The notes under the pieces: model-generated
What the model was told of the DNA's origin: nothing
Database searches by the model: none
The model's input: only the letters and a program-made list of their open reading frames with translations
Shown: positions 10,909 through 23,222 of the stretch, piece after piece
How positions within the stretch are numbered: the stretch's first letter is position 1
Layout: each line of letters starts with the position of its first letter
NCBI RefSeq assembly: GCF_033958435.1
Contig: NC_134147.1
Coordinates: forward strand, 44,944,001 to 45,008,000
Origin: Carettochelys insculpta
Taxonomy: Eukaryota; Chordata; Testudines; Carettochelyidae
Direction: 5' to 3'
Length of the DNA stretch: 64,000 nucleotides
Program-made: the position numbers and the translations under genes

Positions 10909-13113
10909 GTCACTTTTTTCCTGCTTGAAGCCAATGACCAGCAATTACTTGGGTGTATAAGGTAAATTGAACAGTTTTCCTCCACCTTCAAGTAGCTAAA
11001 AAAAACCCAGGTTTCTTCCCTGGGGGCTATAGACAACTACAGATGAAATCCTAGGAGCTCCTCCAACCCGAATCTTCTACAATTCTATGTAGCTTCTGGC
11101 TAGTCCCAGGAGCATGCCTGATAAGGTGCAGCACTCGTTGAGCATTTCTCTAGGTGGCGAAGTCTTGGGGCTAGACATGTTGCTCTCATCAATCCCAAAA
11201 GATCCTGTCAACATCCAGGTCAAATTGAACACAGTGCTTCTGCACCTCAAAGGAGTGGGAGAACCCCTGGGTTCTTCTCTGGGGGCTATGGCCCATTGCT
11301 GAGATGAACAGAGGAGCAAGTAACTCTTGTTTCTCCAATGGAGCATAATCTCTCACATGGGAATGCTCTGTGAAAGTGCTGCATGTAAGGAAGTGGTCAG
11401 GGAAAGAGGGGAAGCAGGAGAGACAGGCAGGGACAGGAGATGGGACAGCAGTGACCATGGACTGCTTGCCTGGGAACAGATCTTGATGCCAACTCCTTTT
11501 CCTGTGAGTCTCTAAAAAGACCTGTGTCCAGCAGGAGTCCAACTAGGCAGCAAGATGGGGCTGGGAGCCCCTCACAGGCTCACTGTGATGCCACTTTGAT
11601 GACAGTTTTACTTTGTACTGAGCGCCAGGCCAGAGAAGCCCAATGGCATCAAGAGGGCATCTTGCTGGTTTTTCCAGCCTGATCCATACCTCATCTCCTT
11701 TGGGCTGAGCCAGGTAGAGCACAGCTCTGCCTGCTGGAGGGAAATGCTGGTAGGTCCAAGGCTACAGATGACCCCACCTGCTACCCAGATCAAGGGAGTC
11801 CTGTACACGGTAACAACACTGAGGGTACTTGGTACAGCTGACTCAGGGAGGCTGACACACTTTGCACCATCTGAGACTATAGTTTTATTTTACTGGTTTT
11901 TAAAGGAAACCCAATAACCACACAAGTCGAACTCTGGGCTGGTATTGCAAAAGTGGGCGAGGCTCCCGGACAAAAGGCGCTGAAAGAAGCTACTGAACCT
12001 AGCCCCATCTCACTTCATTTGGTTCACTGGCTGGACCCTCTCACACTGACTTCCACGAGGCAGTTCTAAATCTCTGTGCCAGAATGCAGGCTGTCTATTG
12101 TCCACTGCCGTCCTGGCCAGCCCATTCTGCATCCAAATTACCATCGTAAGATCACATGCTTTATTCTGGCAGCTCTTCCCTTGCTCCACGACTCCTTGGA
12201 CAACCCCCAGACCAAAGATCACCTCCACCCTCTCAACCCATTCCCCAAAGCATGACCACCTCCAGCCAGCCCTTTCTCCCCAGGCAGCTCCCTGCTAGCA
12301 CACATGCAGATGTGCTACCTGAATCTTAGCCATGGATTCAATTTTTATGAAGCAATGCTGCTAAACCTATATTGTAAGTATTGTCGGTTGGTGCAGTAAT
12401 TGCACTTTCTGAAAAACAGAGCATATTAATAGCACAATGTATCTTCAGCTACTCTCTTTTATAAATATATGCTCAGAGCCCAAGCCTGTCAAACCACTCT
12501 CAGGGCTCCCATAGCCAGCTGCATGAATTGCAGCGGGGCTCACAGTCCAGGATTCCAAGCATTAGTGCCTAGGCCTGACAAGGGAATCCATAGATGCCTT
12601 CTGCAGTATCTCCTTTTTCCATACCTCCCTGTTTGCAAGTGACATACAGTGCAGGTCCTAAGTGGGGTGGGAGGGAATGCAAAAGGTGCAGATGAACCCC
12701 TCCCCCCCCCGTCCAATTTCTCTCCCTTCTACTCTGCTGTGCTGTGCAGGGGGGCAATGTGTAGTGCATGATGGGGGAACCCACAGAACCCTGGGAGCTA
12801 CTGTTCCTTGCCCAGCTCAGGAAGGAAAAGGGACTATATTTCCCAGCATGCCCTTGGCCACTACCAACAGGAAAGGGAGGGGATGAGTATTTTAGAAAAT
12901 TGTTTTTCCACTTACAATATTACAGCAAGATCCCAGAAGGTAATTTCTATCAAACCTTTATTGCTGTATAAAGTTTTAGTATGTTGTAACAAAATCACCA
13001 TTTCCAAATTTTTCATTAACCTCACTATGCACACTCGATACATGACTATTTTGAATTCATTTATATTTTAAAAAATTGCATTCCACTTTTACAAACAAAC
13101 GTGTGCAGGTGGA
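10909..13113. other. Intergenic, no supported gene
   Basis: No transposon or gene recognised with confidence. ORFs at 11077-11542 and 12569-12886 overlap on both strands and lack domains. 12833-12853 has an 'actatatttcccagcatgcc' motif. Confidence 0.4.

Positions 13114-13149
<36 letters not shown>
13114..13149. repeat. Compound microsatellite (CT)n(CA)n
   Basis: Twelve CT units followed directly by about five CA units; uninterrupted and therefore probably length-variable. Confidence 0.95.
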
Positions 13150-13574
13150 TTCTCATTCCTGGCCTGCAGTGGGCCCTGTCTCTCCTTCTGGAGGCCTCTT
13201 TCAGCTAGAAAAAAAAATATACTCTTGAGGAATTCAGAGAGAATGGGACACTGAATTCTCAGCTGGGCTCATGTCATTTGTACTGCACTTAGGTGAAGGA
13301 CTGTTGTAGAGGATCACAGCCAAGGAGCCAGAAGAAGAAGATAATTCACAGCAACCGTTTTGAGGAAGAAATGACAATACACTAAAGTGATGTCTCTGAA
13401 ATGGGTTTGTCAGTGCAATACTTGCTCAGGAATAGAGCGATGGTTGATAATGTCCTACTGTTATGGATGTTTAAAAGATATGGCTGACCAATGCCTACCT
13501 CCTATTCAGCACTGAACAGTAGATTCCAATGCACCCTGCAGAGGAAGTCATTATTATAGGGGACAATTCCATGT

Positions 13575-13908
13575 CAGCGACAGGGCTGGAGCACCCATGG
13601 GGAAAATTAGCGGGTGCAGAGAACCCAATGGTATCAAGCTTCACCCGCATCCTCTGTTACTTTTTGCAGGCCCATGGCCCCAGTATTACCTCCTCCTCCC
13701 AGCACTTCTGGAGTGCTGTGAACACCAGACCTGAGGCAGTCCAGCTCCAGGAGGGAGGAGGAGGCACAGGGACGGGGCATGCTCAGATTGGGGAGGGGTG
13801 CAGCAGCAGTGGGAAGAGGCAGGGTGAGAGCTGGGATGGAGTGGGGTGGGGCCTGGAGTAGAGTTTGGGAGTTGAGCACCCCTCAACAAAATGAAAAGTC
13901 AGCACCTA
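13575..13908. repeat. Possible DNA transposon ('gctggagcacccatggggaaaa' type)
   Basis: Left 'gggctggagcacccatgggg' and right 'gttgagcacccctcaac..gtcagcaccta' are partly inverted versions of each other. This layout recurs in turtle genomes as I remember. No clear duplication. GC-rich interior. Confidence 0.35.
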
Positions 13909-13909
13909 T

Positions 13910-14060
13910 AGTCAGATCATCACCCCACTTTACAGATGGGGAAACTGAGCAACAGAGGGGGCAAAAGTGACGTGTTGAAGGTCACCCATAAGATTGGGAA
14001 GAGCTGAGAAGGATCCAAGGATTTTAGAGTCCTAGTCTAGTGCTCTGACCTGTAGGACAC
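13910..14060 (+). repeat. MIR-type CORE-SINE
   Basis: 'ccactttacagatggggaaactgagcaacagag' and 'aaggtcacccataagattggg..gctgagaaggatcc' followed by 'gagtcctagtctagtgctctgacc' are the hallmark MIR/CORE-SINE body, in the plus direction. Confidence 0.8.
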
Positions 14061-14749
14061 ACATTCTCCAAAGTAAATAGCCAAATCTTGAGAGCCACTG
14101 TTGCCTTACCCCTGTGCAACTGGGGCAAGGACTGTAGGATTTAGCCCAACAAGTTTAGGATTTTGCTCTCTACTTCGGGTAGCAATAGCAGAAATAAAGA
14201 AAACCCTTCCAGCAGTTCTCTCCCAGGACACTGCAAGATAGACAGACCACTGAATGCTGGAGAGAAACCCAGCTTACTTCCACCAATCTCCTCCTTGGCA
14301 GTGGGAGAAGAGAAGCTGATCCTTCATATTTCTTTGGTCAGATCCTTGGCTAGTATCAACTGATTTCAGTGGAGCTGTGCCAGGTTTCACAAGATGGGGA
14401 TCTGTCCAGGCAGTTTCTTTCTTACTGAGAGAGATGCAATATCAGACCAGAACCCACTGAATGGCTGATTATTTGTGCATTGGTTTAAAGACTGGGCATT
14501 TCTCTGGCAAGCAGACTGACACGATCAGAGTCTTATTGAGAATAATTTTCTCTAAGATTGCCAAACAAAACCCTCCTGTTCTTCACCAGAAGGCTACCCA
14601 GCGATGTGGTACTTAATTATATATTTAAAATGCAAACAGGTTCCTTATTATAAATTGCAGTCATTAGATGTTGATAATTCAGCTTTAACTCAAACATTAA
14701 AACTAGTTTGCTGCTTTCTGCGCTGTGGAATAGTTTAATTTTTCACAGA

Positions 14750-14975
14750 AATATAGGAAAGGGACCTCAAAATGTTGTCCAATTCAGTCTTCTGCGCTCA
14801 GGCAGGCTTAAGTACTATCCTAGCCCATGCTTGACAGGTGTTTTCCTAATTTGTTCTTTAAAAAGTGATGGAGATTCCCCAGCTTCTCCAGGTAATTTGT
14901 ACCAGTGCTTATCTACAGTTATGAAGTTTTTCCCTGATGTCTGGCCTAAACCCCCTGACTACAGCTGAAGCCCTT
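14750..14975 (-). mobile_element. CR1 LINE, 3' end fragment (minus strand)
   Basis: 'gggacctcaaaatgttgtcc', 'tgacaggtgttttcctaat' and 'atggagattccccagcttct' correspond to the inverse CR1 3' UTR. Diverged and 5'-truncated. Confidence 0.75.
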
Positions 14976-16391
14976 TGCGTGTCTATGTGCGTACTCCTGG
15001 TTTGTGCCTTGCTTTTTTATAAGCTTTGGAGAAATTTCAACGAACACCCTCAGTACTTGTTTGGGCAGAATGATCGTGAGAGGAACGATGGATTCAGGAC
15101 AGTTGGTGTTTACATTTGTATGATTCCCTTGAAAGAAAGGGGAGCCCAATCCTGTTCCTGTTTACAATGATGCAGGTGAGACAAGAATCGGTGCCAATGC
15201 AAGTCAGAGCTGTGGCCACATACAAGCGCTTGAAAATTCCCTTGGTGTAAACCAGAGGTCCCACAAATGGTAGGGGCACGCCCCAAGGGGATTATGGAGA
15301 AATGGTCAGCAGAGCCCGAGCTAGCCCCCATAGTGAGCAAAAAGTGAGTGCCACCCAGCCCATCTCTGCTCCTGGCTTTTCTCTGGCCCCACCCCCTGGG
15401 AGGCCCTATTCCTGACTGTGGCTTATGGGGAGCCTGGACAGGTAATGGGAGACATGACAGAAAAAGCTGGGGGAGCACTGGTGTAAACCCCTAAACAGCA
15501 ACAAACTCAGCTAACACTGAAAACCTGCCCTGACTTTATGGAACGAACTTTGCTCTGGCCGTGGTGACAAAGCAGCCCAAAATTGGACCCTCCGGTCTTC
15601 CTTTTCAGAAATAACGCAGGAAAAAGAAAACAAATGGAAGGGGCGATCTAAAGCAGAAGTCGTTCTCACAGTATGGCCTTCCGGCTTGACTAAAGTTGGC
15701 GAGGCTCCATTTGGAGCACATTCGAACACAGGGCCACATTTCGCAACCTTTGATATATGTGAATAGTCCAAAAGAAATTCTTCAGTTAAAGGCTGCAGCC
15801 AATTACAAGTTAGTGCAATTCTAAAGCACTGGTCATCTCATCCACAAGGTGGCATTCGAGTTCATGAAACACCGTAAGTGAACAACCCCTAATGCACTGT
15901 AGTTAAAAGTCCTCTAGAGCCTCAAATGGTAGCATAGTAAGAAATACTTAGTGCTTCCTTAAAAGTTCACATTGTTAAATCACAGAGCAAGCTTTACTAT
16001 TCAGGTAATATTTAGACTATGCAAATCCACAAATGGGCCACAAGTAACAGTGGAGATTTCATATAGATAGTTACTACTTGAGCCCTGAAAGAAAGGGAAT
16101 ATATTCAAAGTTTTAAAGTTGTTTGAAGATATAAAAATCAGTAAAAACTTTCACTAGTTTTATTACTTACTTTCTAACACAAAATCCCATAATGCTTTTG
16201 TTACAAATGACTCGAATCACAGAAACTTTCAAACCTGAATATATGCAGAATCAAACTGCTGAATGACAAGTGTAAAGAAAGGAGGAATGAAAGAATATCA
16301 GTGGTTTTAAAAATGCATCACTGCAGAGATTAAATTACTCTGGAACATTTTCAGAGCTTCCTGTGTTCATCTGTATCTTCCCAGAATAAAA
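14976..16391. other. Intergenic, no supported gene
   Basis: Unique sequence with short unrelated ORFs. Nothing recognised. Confidence 0.4.
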
Positions 16392-16975
16392 AAAGAGCAG
16401 CTCTGTAACACTTTAAAGACTAGCAATGTAAATTTATGAGGTGATGAGCATTCATGGGACAGACCCACTTCTTCTATGCTGCAAAACCTTGATAAAATCT
16501 CTTGGTCTCAGTTATCATTTAACAGAAAGATGGGGTGGAAAAAAGAAAAGAAAACTGACAGATCAGCTACATAGGACTGAAGGAGTGGGGGAGGAGAGGG
16601 GAAGAAAAATAGTTTCTGCAAGTGTCTATGAAGATCACTGCGAATATTAAAGGTGGGGAAACTGTCCTTGTAATGCTTAAGGTATTTGATACCTCTGTTG
16701 AGTCCAAGGTGATAAGTATCAAATGTGAGAATTAACTCCAATTCAGATGTCTCCCTTCATAATCTGGTGTTAAAGTCTGTTTGGTTTAGAGTGCAGACTT
16801 CAGTTTTGGATGCTATGACCTGCTAGACTGAAACGCTCACTGACAGGTTTATGTGAATTCAGATTCCTAATGTCTGATTTGGGTCCATCCGTTCTTTGCT
16901 GAAATGATTGTGCGGTTTGGCCAATGTACATTGTGGAGGGCCACTGCAATGTGATATATGTGAATGAACTGTGGA
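16392..16975 (-). mobile_element. Penelope-like element, 3' part (minus strand)
   Basis: Tail 'gtaacactttaaagactagc..gggacagacccacttctt' at the low end. On the minus strand upstream of it, the frame around 16935-16800 reads MYIGQTAQSFQQR followed by HKPVSERF and AGHS. That is the 'YIG' half of a Penelope-type GIY-YIG endonuclease, ending in a stop. The same 3' UTR text occurs at 32262-32668. 5' truncated and decayed. Confidence 0.8.
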
Positions 16976-17457
16976 GCGGACCGGATGGGAAGGGGTTGTG
17001 GAATTACTGACTGCTACCTAAGCAGCATTTGCCAGTCCTGACTTGGGCAAGCCCACTGTGGAGATTGGGGTGAATATTCCCTGGGATCTGCCTCTAGGAT
17101 GCGAGCCTAAGGCATTCATTTCTGGTAATCCCACTTCCAGGCTTTGTTGATGTTCACACTTGGAGAGCCCAGGATGGTTAGGCCATTTCAGTAGCAAGCT
17201 GATTGCAGACCACTTCAGATCACTTGTTAATCTTGTTATCAATTCACTGAGGTATCTTCTTAAGCAATTCTGCTGCCTGCCAGCCTCTACATTGCCTAGC
17301 AACCATGCCTGCCACACTGCAGATGTCAGACCATAACTACCAGCTAAAATGTTTGTCTAAGAAGATAAAAATAAGAAAAAAGCTGTAGCTGTAAACTTTA
17401 GTCCTCACCTCATTTTATAGAAACAGTGTCTGAAAGTTTTAAGGGGTTCAAAATGAG
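16976..17457. other. Intergenic, no supported gene
   Basis: A 99-codon minus ORF at 17018-17317 has no recognisable domain; the stretch may include more decayed Penelope sequence at its left edge. Confidence 0.35.
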
Positions 17458-17540
17458 AGCAAACAGGCAATCCTGTAGCACCTTAAAGGCTAACAAATGT
17501 ATTAAGTCATGAGCTTTTGTGGATAAGACCCACTTCTTCC
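17458..17540 (-). mobile_element. Penelope-like element tail fragment (minus strand)
   Basis: 'gtagcaccttaaaggctaac' and 'catgagcttttgtggataagacccacttctt' match the inverted Penelope 3' tail. It abuts a CR1 of opposite orientation. Confidence 0.75.
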
Positions 17541-17544
17541 GATT

Positions 17545-17895
17545 ATGAAGGTACGATGGCAGTTTATAAGTACCTAATAGAGGGTTACAAGGAGGAGGAA
17601 GAAAAATTGTTTTCCTTGGCTTCTGAGGATAGGACCAGAAGCAATGGGCTTAAACTGCAGCAAGGGACATTTAGGTTAGGACATTAGGGAAAACTTCCTA
17701 ACTGTCAGGGTGGTTAAACACTGGAATAAGTTGACTAGGGAAGTTGTGGAACCTCCATCACTGGAGATATTTAAGAGCTGGTTACATAGACACCTATCAG
17801 GGATGGTCTAGATGGTACTTGGTCCTGCTGTGAGGGCAGGGGACTGGACTGGATGACCTCTTGAGTTCCCTTTCAGTTCTAGTGTTCTGTGATGA
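17545..17895 (+). mobile_element. CR1 LINE, 3' end (plus strand)
   Basis: Plus-strand CR1 3' UTR with 'gaggaggaagaaaaattg', 'aacttcctaactgtcagggtgg', 'ggactggatgacctcttgag' and the terminal 'ttctagtgttctgtgatga', the usual CR1 short-repeat end. Confidence 0.85.
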
Positions 17896-20433
17896 TTAGG
17901 AAATGATGGCAGGACAAGTACCCAGGTGTCTCTGATAACAGATCTGCACAAGTAACTATTATTCCAGCACAGAGCTCTGTTGATGTGAAGGGGACCTCCT
18001 GCTCCAAACAAGGGATTCCCTATGCTTGCAGGATTAAGACCGTCAGTTTTAGTGGGCTGTTGATGGCAAAGGTTTTGTTTGGCCACCAAACAAGCAAACT
18101 AAACACCAATCGTTCACTCAGCTCCAGCTTTCAGCCTTCTTGTCCTCCTCTGTAAGGCTTTCCAGGACTGACACAGCCTGTATTTCTGATCTAGCCTTCT
18201 GCTCCACTGAGTCACTTCCATGCCTCTGACAATGCCAGCCTAGGTGCCCCCTTTGTCCTCTTTCACTCCTGTCTCAGGACCATCCTCCTTTCGTGGTGCC
18301 TCGTTTCATGCCACTTCCCCAGTTGCCGTAAAGTCCCTCCCGTCAGTAAAGGCTTGGACAATAGACCCACCTGTATGTCGCATACTAAGTGATGCACTGC
18401 CTGATTAAAGCTCAAGGCTTTTTTCTTGCAAGTTTTAAATGTAGTCCTCATATAAAGTTCTATAAGACATTATTCTCTCTTCCCACATACGATTTGGAAT
18501 TTATTTAAGCTCTGTTGCAGTGACATCTTCTATTAGGGAAACGGTTCCCTTCCCATGGCAGAATGGTTTTGTGTTATGTGGAGAATTTCTGCAACCAGAT
18601 GTATAACTTGCACATTGCAAAGCATGAAATGATTCAGGACTTTCATTCTGCTGCACCCTAGGTGGCTACCACAAGATGTTAAAGAGGCTACATCAAATGT
18701 TATAAATTTGCAGTCACCAGAAGAGGCCGTAGAGCTTCACCTGCAGATCCGTCCACTGAGCACAATAACTTGTGGTTCGACTGAGCATATATTTTATAGA
18801 CACATCTCACTGCTATCCTGAGACTAACACAGTTACCAACACTGTACACAATGTACTTTTGAGAAATGTCCTGTCTTGATTAAAGGACTCCACATGAGAG
18901 TCTGGTAAACTGTTGTAAAAGTTAATTACTCTCGCTCAGGCCAAATGTTTGTTGTTTCCAGTTTTATTTTTTTTTACAACTGCAGCTTCCACCCACTTGT
19001 TCTTGCTATGCCTGCAAGGCTGAAATTGACTAGCAGTCAATTTGTGGCTTGCAGCAGAGATCTCATAGGACAGTAAACAAATTCTGCATCATGAAGATGA
19101 CTCCCTGGATCATATCTGAGGTTGAGGGGGTCAGGAATTTGACGAAAAAGGGCACAGCTTTTTAAATTGAAAAAACACTGATCTGTCAAGAACCAAAAAA
19201 GTGTCTCCGAACTTGAAAGAGTGTCAAAATTGTTGGAATGTCTCATGTTGCAATTTCAGAATAAAAAAAGCCTCTAGTTCAGAGTGACTTTTCATTTGGA
19301 AATTTAAGCTAGTTTCTTCACAAAAAAGGTGAAAGGAAGAAAAGTTAGTATCAAAACAAAATATGTGAAAATGATCAGAATTAAGTTTTTTGATTGTTCT
19401 GACCTGGAAAAAAAATCCATGAAAGATTTTGCAAAAATTTCAGCTCATCAGCTCAAATAAAGACAAAAAAAAAATCTAACTCAAAAGATATTTGTGCAAG
19501 CGAGAAATGGTTTCCTACCCAGATGTGCCGGCTTGGCAGTATAACACAGCCATAGCGGATGGAAGCACTCTCTCTATTTCAGTAGAATTTGGAACTCAAA
19601 CCTAATAGAAGTGATTTAAATAGTCAGACAAAATTCTGCCCAGTGCCTGAAATATTTCTATACTCAGCTTACACAGACCCAATGAAAGTATACGCCATAT
19701 CAATATTCTGATTATGTTTTTATCATTAAAAAAAGTCTTCTAAAAAGAAAAGAAATTAGAAGGGAACTGAGTCTCTCAGTAGAGGATATACTACCAACTT
19801 AAAACCATATTAAACTTGTGGAAGTAGTTCCTTTTACAAGATTATAAATATTTTAAAAAGACTTTTGCTATAATAGTTTATATTTTTCAAAATGCAAATA
19901 AGATACCAGATCATCATAAAGCACAAACTATGTCAGAGGGTTAACATAAGCCGTAGGCAGGGGAAGGAAAGAAATAGCGCCAAGGTCTACATTAATCAGA
20001 GACAGCTAAGTCAGCCCAAATTGCCTGAAAAATTCAAAGCTTTCTCCTTCTGCAGAATACCAGTCATTAGTTGGCCATGAGGAAAGCCACACCGCTCAAG
20101 CAGGTATGTGTGTCAATCCCAGCAAGACTTTTCCAGTTTTGCAGGATTAATTTTAGTGAACAAAACTGTATGTTGGATCCAGAAACTTCCAGAAATCGAA
20201 AATATTTTAACATTGAAAAAGTCTTAAAAAGGCAACCTGCAAAGCTTCAAGATTGTTCACTTATTCTACACAAAAATCGTGATCCATGAAGATTTATTTC
20301 TGCTTTAAAAATAGTAACTTTCTCCTTCTCAGAGAAGAATCCAAGCAAAGGACCTACACTTTCCCCAGTACTGACATCACTCTTGTCTGCATGCCATCCA
20401 GAATCAAACAGAATTCCCCACTGCCTCTAGAAT
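17896..20433. other. Intergenic; includes T/A-rich repeat 19130-19460
   Basis: Mostly unique. 19130-19460 carries aaatttcag, tttcatttgg and gttttttgattg motifs of the dispersed T/A-rich family. 18805-18840 'gagactaacacagttaccaac' resembles a Penelope end. No gene seen. Confidence 0.4.
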
Positions 20434-21955
20434 AGGCATGTCAAACTCAAAGCCTTCTAAGGGCCGCACAAGAGAAAACTGATCACTTTCAGGGCCACCA
20501 AAGACAAGGTACTTCTATCAGAAAGTTGCAACTGTTTATAGATTATGTTTTGGATATATTTTATAATATTTTTCAGGTTGTTTGAATATAAAACCATTAT
20601 TTTAATTGGGAATTTAATACTTAATATGAATTTTATTGTTTTATAGTTGCTTGTTTGTTGGTTCTTAATGGTTAAAGAAATCCAGCTGCCTGATGCCAAA
20701 TTTGACACCCCACTTATTTTTGAACTTCTTGCACTCACACATTGTCCAAAGTTTGCTTAACTGGAAGTGTTTGTGCTTATGCTTTTTTGTGAACAGTGGC
20801 ACCTGAATCACAGGATACACTGAGAAGAAAGTCTGGGCTATACACCCTAACAAAAAAACTGCTTTCACCAAACAAGGACATGCCACCAAAGTAGTACACG
20901 GCACTCTAAACCAGACAACTAAGATTCCCTGAAAGAACCTGCTTCAGTATCATAAAACCCCACTGACCACCCCTCAGGTAGCACCCACTTCCCTCCAGCA
21001 AATATTTGCAGGACATTCAGGAAGTATGTGCCTCAACAAGAACTTTGTCCTCAAATCCTTCTTCTGGCCTTCAAATGACCCGCGCCCCCAAGCCATCTCA
21101 GAGGTGAGCACCAAGTGGCACCAGCTCCCGCCAGAAGAGATGGAAAACCCGCTGGCCCTTCTCCCCTGCTGTGACTGTCACACGCCACACACCCATTCCC
21201 ATTTTGATGTGGTCAAACCCCTGGCACCGCCCAGCCCTGCAGGTGGCAGGCCCCGAGGCCAGAGCCAGGCGCAAAGCTTGGGAGCAGCAAGACGCCCCCA
21301 AGTGCTGGGCTTGCCCCAGCGGAAACTCCTCCCACCCCCAGCCCTGGGGCAACCCAGCACCCCCAAGTAGAGGGGCCCTCTTAAAGAAGCACGGTGCTCC
21401 CACCCCTCTGGGCTGCAACCAGACAATGAGGCCCCACACCAGACCCCGTGCCAAGGTATAGACCCTCCTTCAGGGTAGGAGCTTACCCCAGTGGAGGTGG
21501 CCTGAGGCCTCCCCACTGCTGCCTGGGATGGTGGGAGAGACATGAGCCCCATGGGGTGAGTGGACCTCTCTGCTTAGGAGTCAGCTAGGCTGAACCCCAC
21601 TTACTGCCAACCACAGCCTTTTTTTTTTTTTTAACCCAACAGCCCCCCACAGGGCAGAGAGCCACAACCAACAGTTTTGAACAGCATTCTCCAGTCCAAA
21701 CTCACCAATCTGCCAGTTAGACTGCAACAGCAGCCTGCTGTGGTTGGACACACCACAGGCTGGGCAGAAGAAGCTGAGTACCCAAATAAAAACAACCTCT
21801 CCCAGCATCCTATGAAGCCAATCACCAGCAGAAGAGCCTGGAAACTACACCTCCCACAGGGCACTAGGAGCCACAGGGCCACACTTAGCTACTTTATAAA
21901 CATGTAGTTGCAGGCCTCAAAAAAAATGCAATTGGCCGCATGTTTGACATGCTTG
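20434..21955. mobile_element. hAT transposon, 1.5 kb, internally rearranged
   Basis: Left end TAGGCATGTCAAACT and inverted right end CAAGCATGTCAAACA; subterminal 'gggccgcac' and 'ttggccgcatg' also mirror each other. Flanks CTCTAGAA and TTCTAGTA agree at 6 of 8, an 8-bp duplication. The interior switches from AT-rich (to about 20900) to GC-rich (21060-21560) and contains no transposase ORF, so it is a non-autonomous or gutted copy. Confidence 0.75.
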
Positions 21956-22313
21956 TTCTAGTACGCTCTCTTTGCTAGCTCAGTGCTTCCCTTAAAGCTG
22001 TTACATGACTGTTGTGCGACAGTGTGTGGGAGGAGGAGAAACCCTCACCAACTGAGATTAATCAGTGGTTAACATGCCTGAGGGCAGGGGAAAAGGAAGC
22101 TGCAATGTGATTATTTTTCTGAAAGGGAAATTACTTGACTTGCTGAGGGCAAAGAGGTGCAACCAAAAGGAGAAATAAGGCAGAAAAATTAAATATTTCC
22201 ATCATGCATGCTTTTTACAAATACGAAAAATTGCGCCTGGTACATTTAACACTACCATTTAGCACTGAGGATCTTCTAGAGAGGTTCAGGAGAGGAGTTC
22301 ATCGCTAAGCCAG

Positions 22314-22799
22314 CAGTGTCTCTCAACCTTTTTATTTTAAAAAGTACCCCCTTTAAAAAAATTATAAGTACCCCCAGACTTCTCTTGCATACCTCTACTT
22401 GAGCAACATGGTCCTAGGGTGATCTGAGGTCTTGAAACAAATGCCCCTCAACATTTCCAGATTGCAGTACCCTTTGCAGGAGTCAGATTTGTTTTGCATC
22501 CCACCAAGTTATACCTCACTTAAAAACTACTCACAAAAACACACAAAAATATCACTGAAAACTTACTGCCTTTTAAAATGAATAGGAATAGAAATAACAT
22601 ACTTACATTTCAGCATCAGGCATATGATGCAGTAGAAACAAGTCATCTTCTGAATGAGCTTTTAGATTGTACTGACTTTACAAGTGTTGTTTATGCAGCC
22701 TATTGTAAAACTAGGCAAATACCTAGGTGAGTTGATGTACTCCCTGGAAGACCTCGGTGTACCACCAAAGGTACACATACCCCTGGTTCAGAAACACTG
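22314..22799. mobile_element. hAT transposon, family A copy 1 (486 bp)
   Basis: Left CAGTGTCTCTCAACC, inverted right CAGTGTTTCTGAACC. Subterminal 'aaagtaccccctt' at left and 'gtacacatacccctgg' at right are typical of the family. It is the uninterrupted version of the copies at 49099-49703 and 50749-51640. Duplication not clear. Confidence 0.75.
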
Positions 22800-22835
22800 T
22801 GCTACAGGAATGTTTGGTGTTTTTTTTTTGGTATT

Positions 22836-22855
22836 GGTTTTGGTTTTGGTTTTGG
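22836..22855 (+). repeat. (GGTTTT)n short tandem repeat
   Basis: Three and a third units of GGTTTT after a T run. Confidence 0.85.
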
Positions 22856-23134
22856 TGAAGCTGCAGAGTAACAGAGCTACCCCTCTGAGCCTATTCATTT
22901 TAGTCACCACAGCTGTCATTTTTCCCACCTCACTTCTAGCAAATATTTATCTCCTTCCTGCCCTATGGCAGTGTCATGGACACACTAGACACAGCACAGA
23001 AAATTAGCAGTGTAAATGAACTTAACAAATTTGTTTGCAATTTACTTGTAACTGTGCTGGCCCATGGATGTTCGAGAGACAAGTTGGGTCAGGTGATAGC
23101 TAATTAGATCCACTCGTTAGTACCTTTCCCAGGA

Positions 23135-23222
23135 CCTGAAGAAGAGCTCTGTGGAAGCTCAAAACCTTGTTTCTTTCATCAGCAGAGGTTGGTCCAATAC
23201 AAGGTATTATCTCACCATCTCT
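23135..23222 (+). mobile_element. Penelope-like tail fragment, second type
   Basis: 'cctgaagaagagctctgtgg', 'aagctcaaaaccttgtttct' and 'ggttggtccaatacaaggta' match a common amniote repeat tail I associate with Penelope-like elements. Class assignment is from memory. Confidence 0.45.

Noticed and set aside
21026..21552. Cluster of four overlapping ORFs of about 100-124 codons
   Set aside because: GC-rich core of a hAT element; overlapping open frames on both strands with no transposase motifs.
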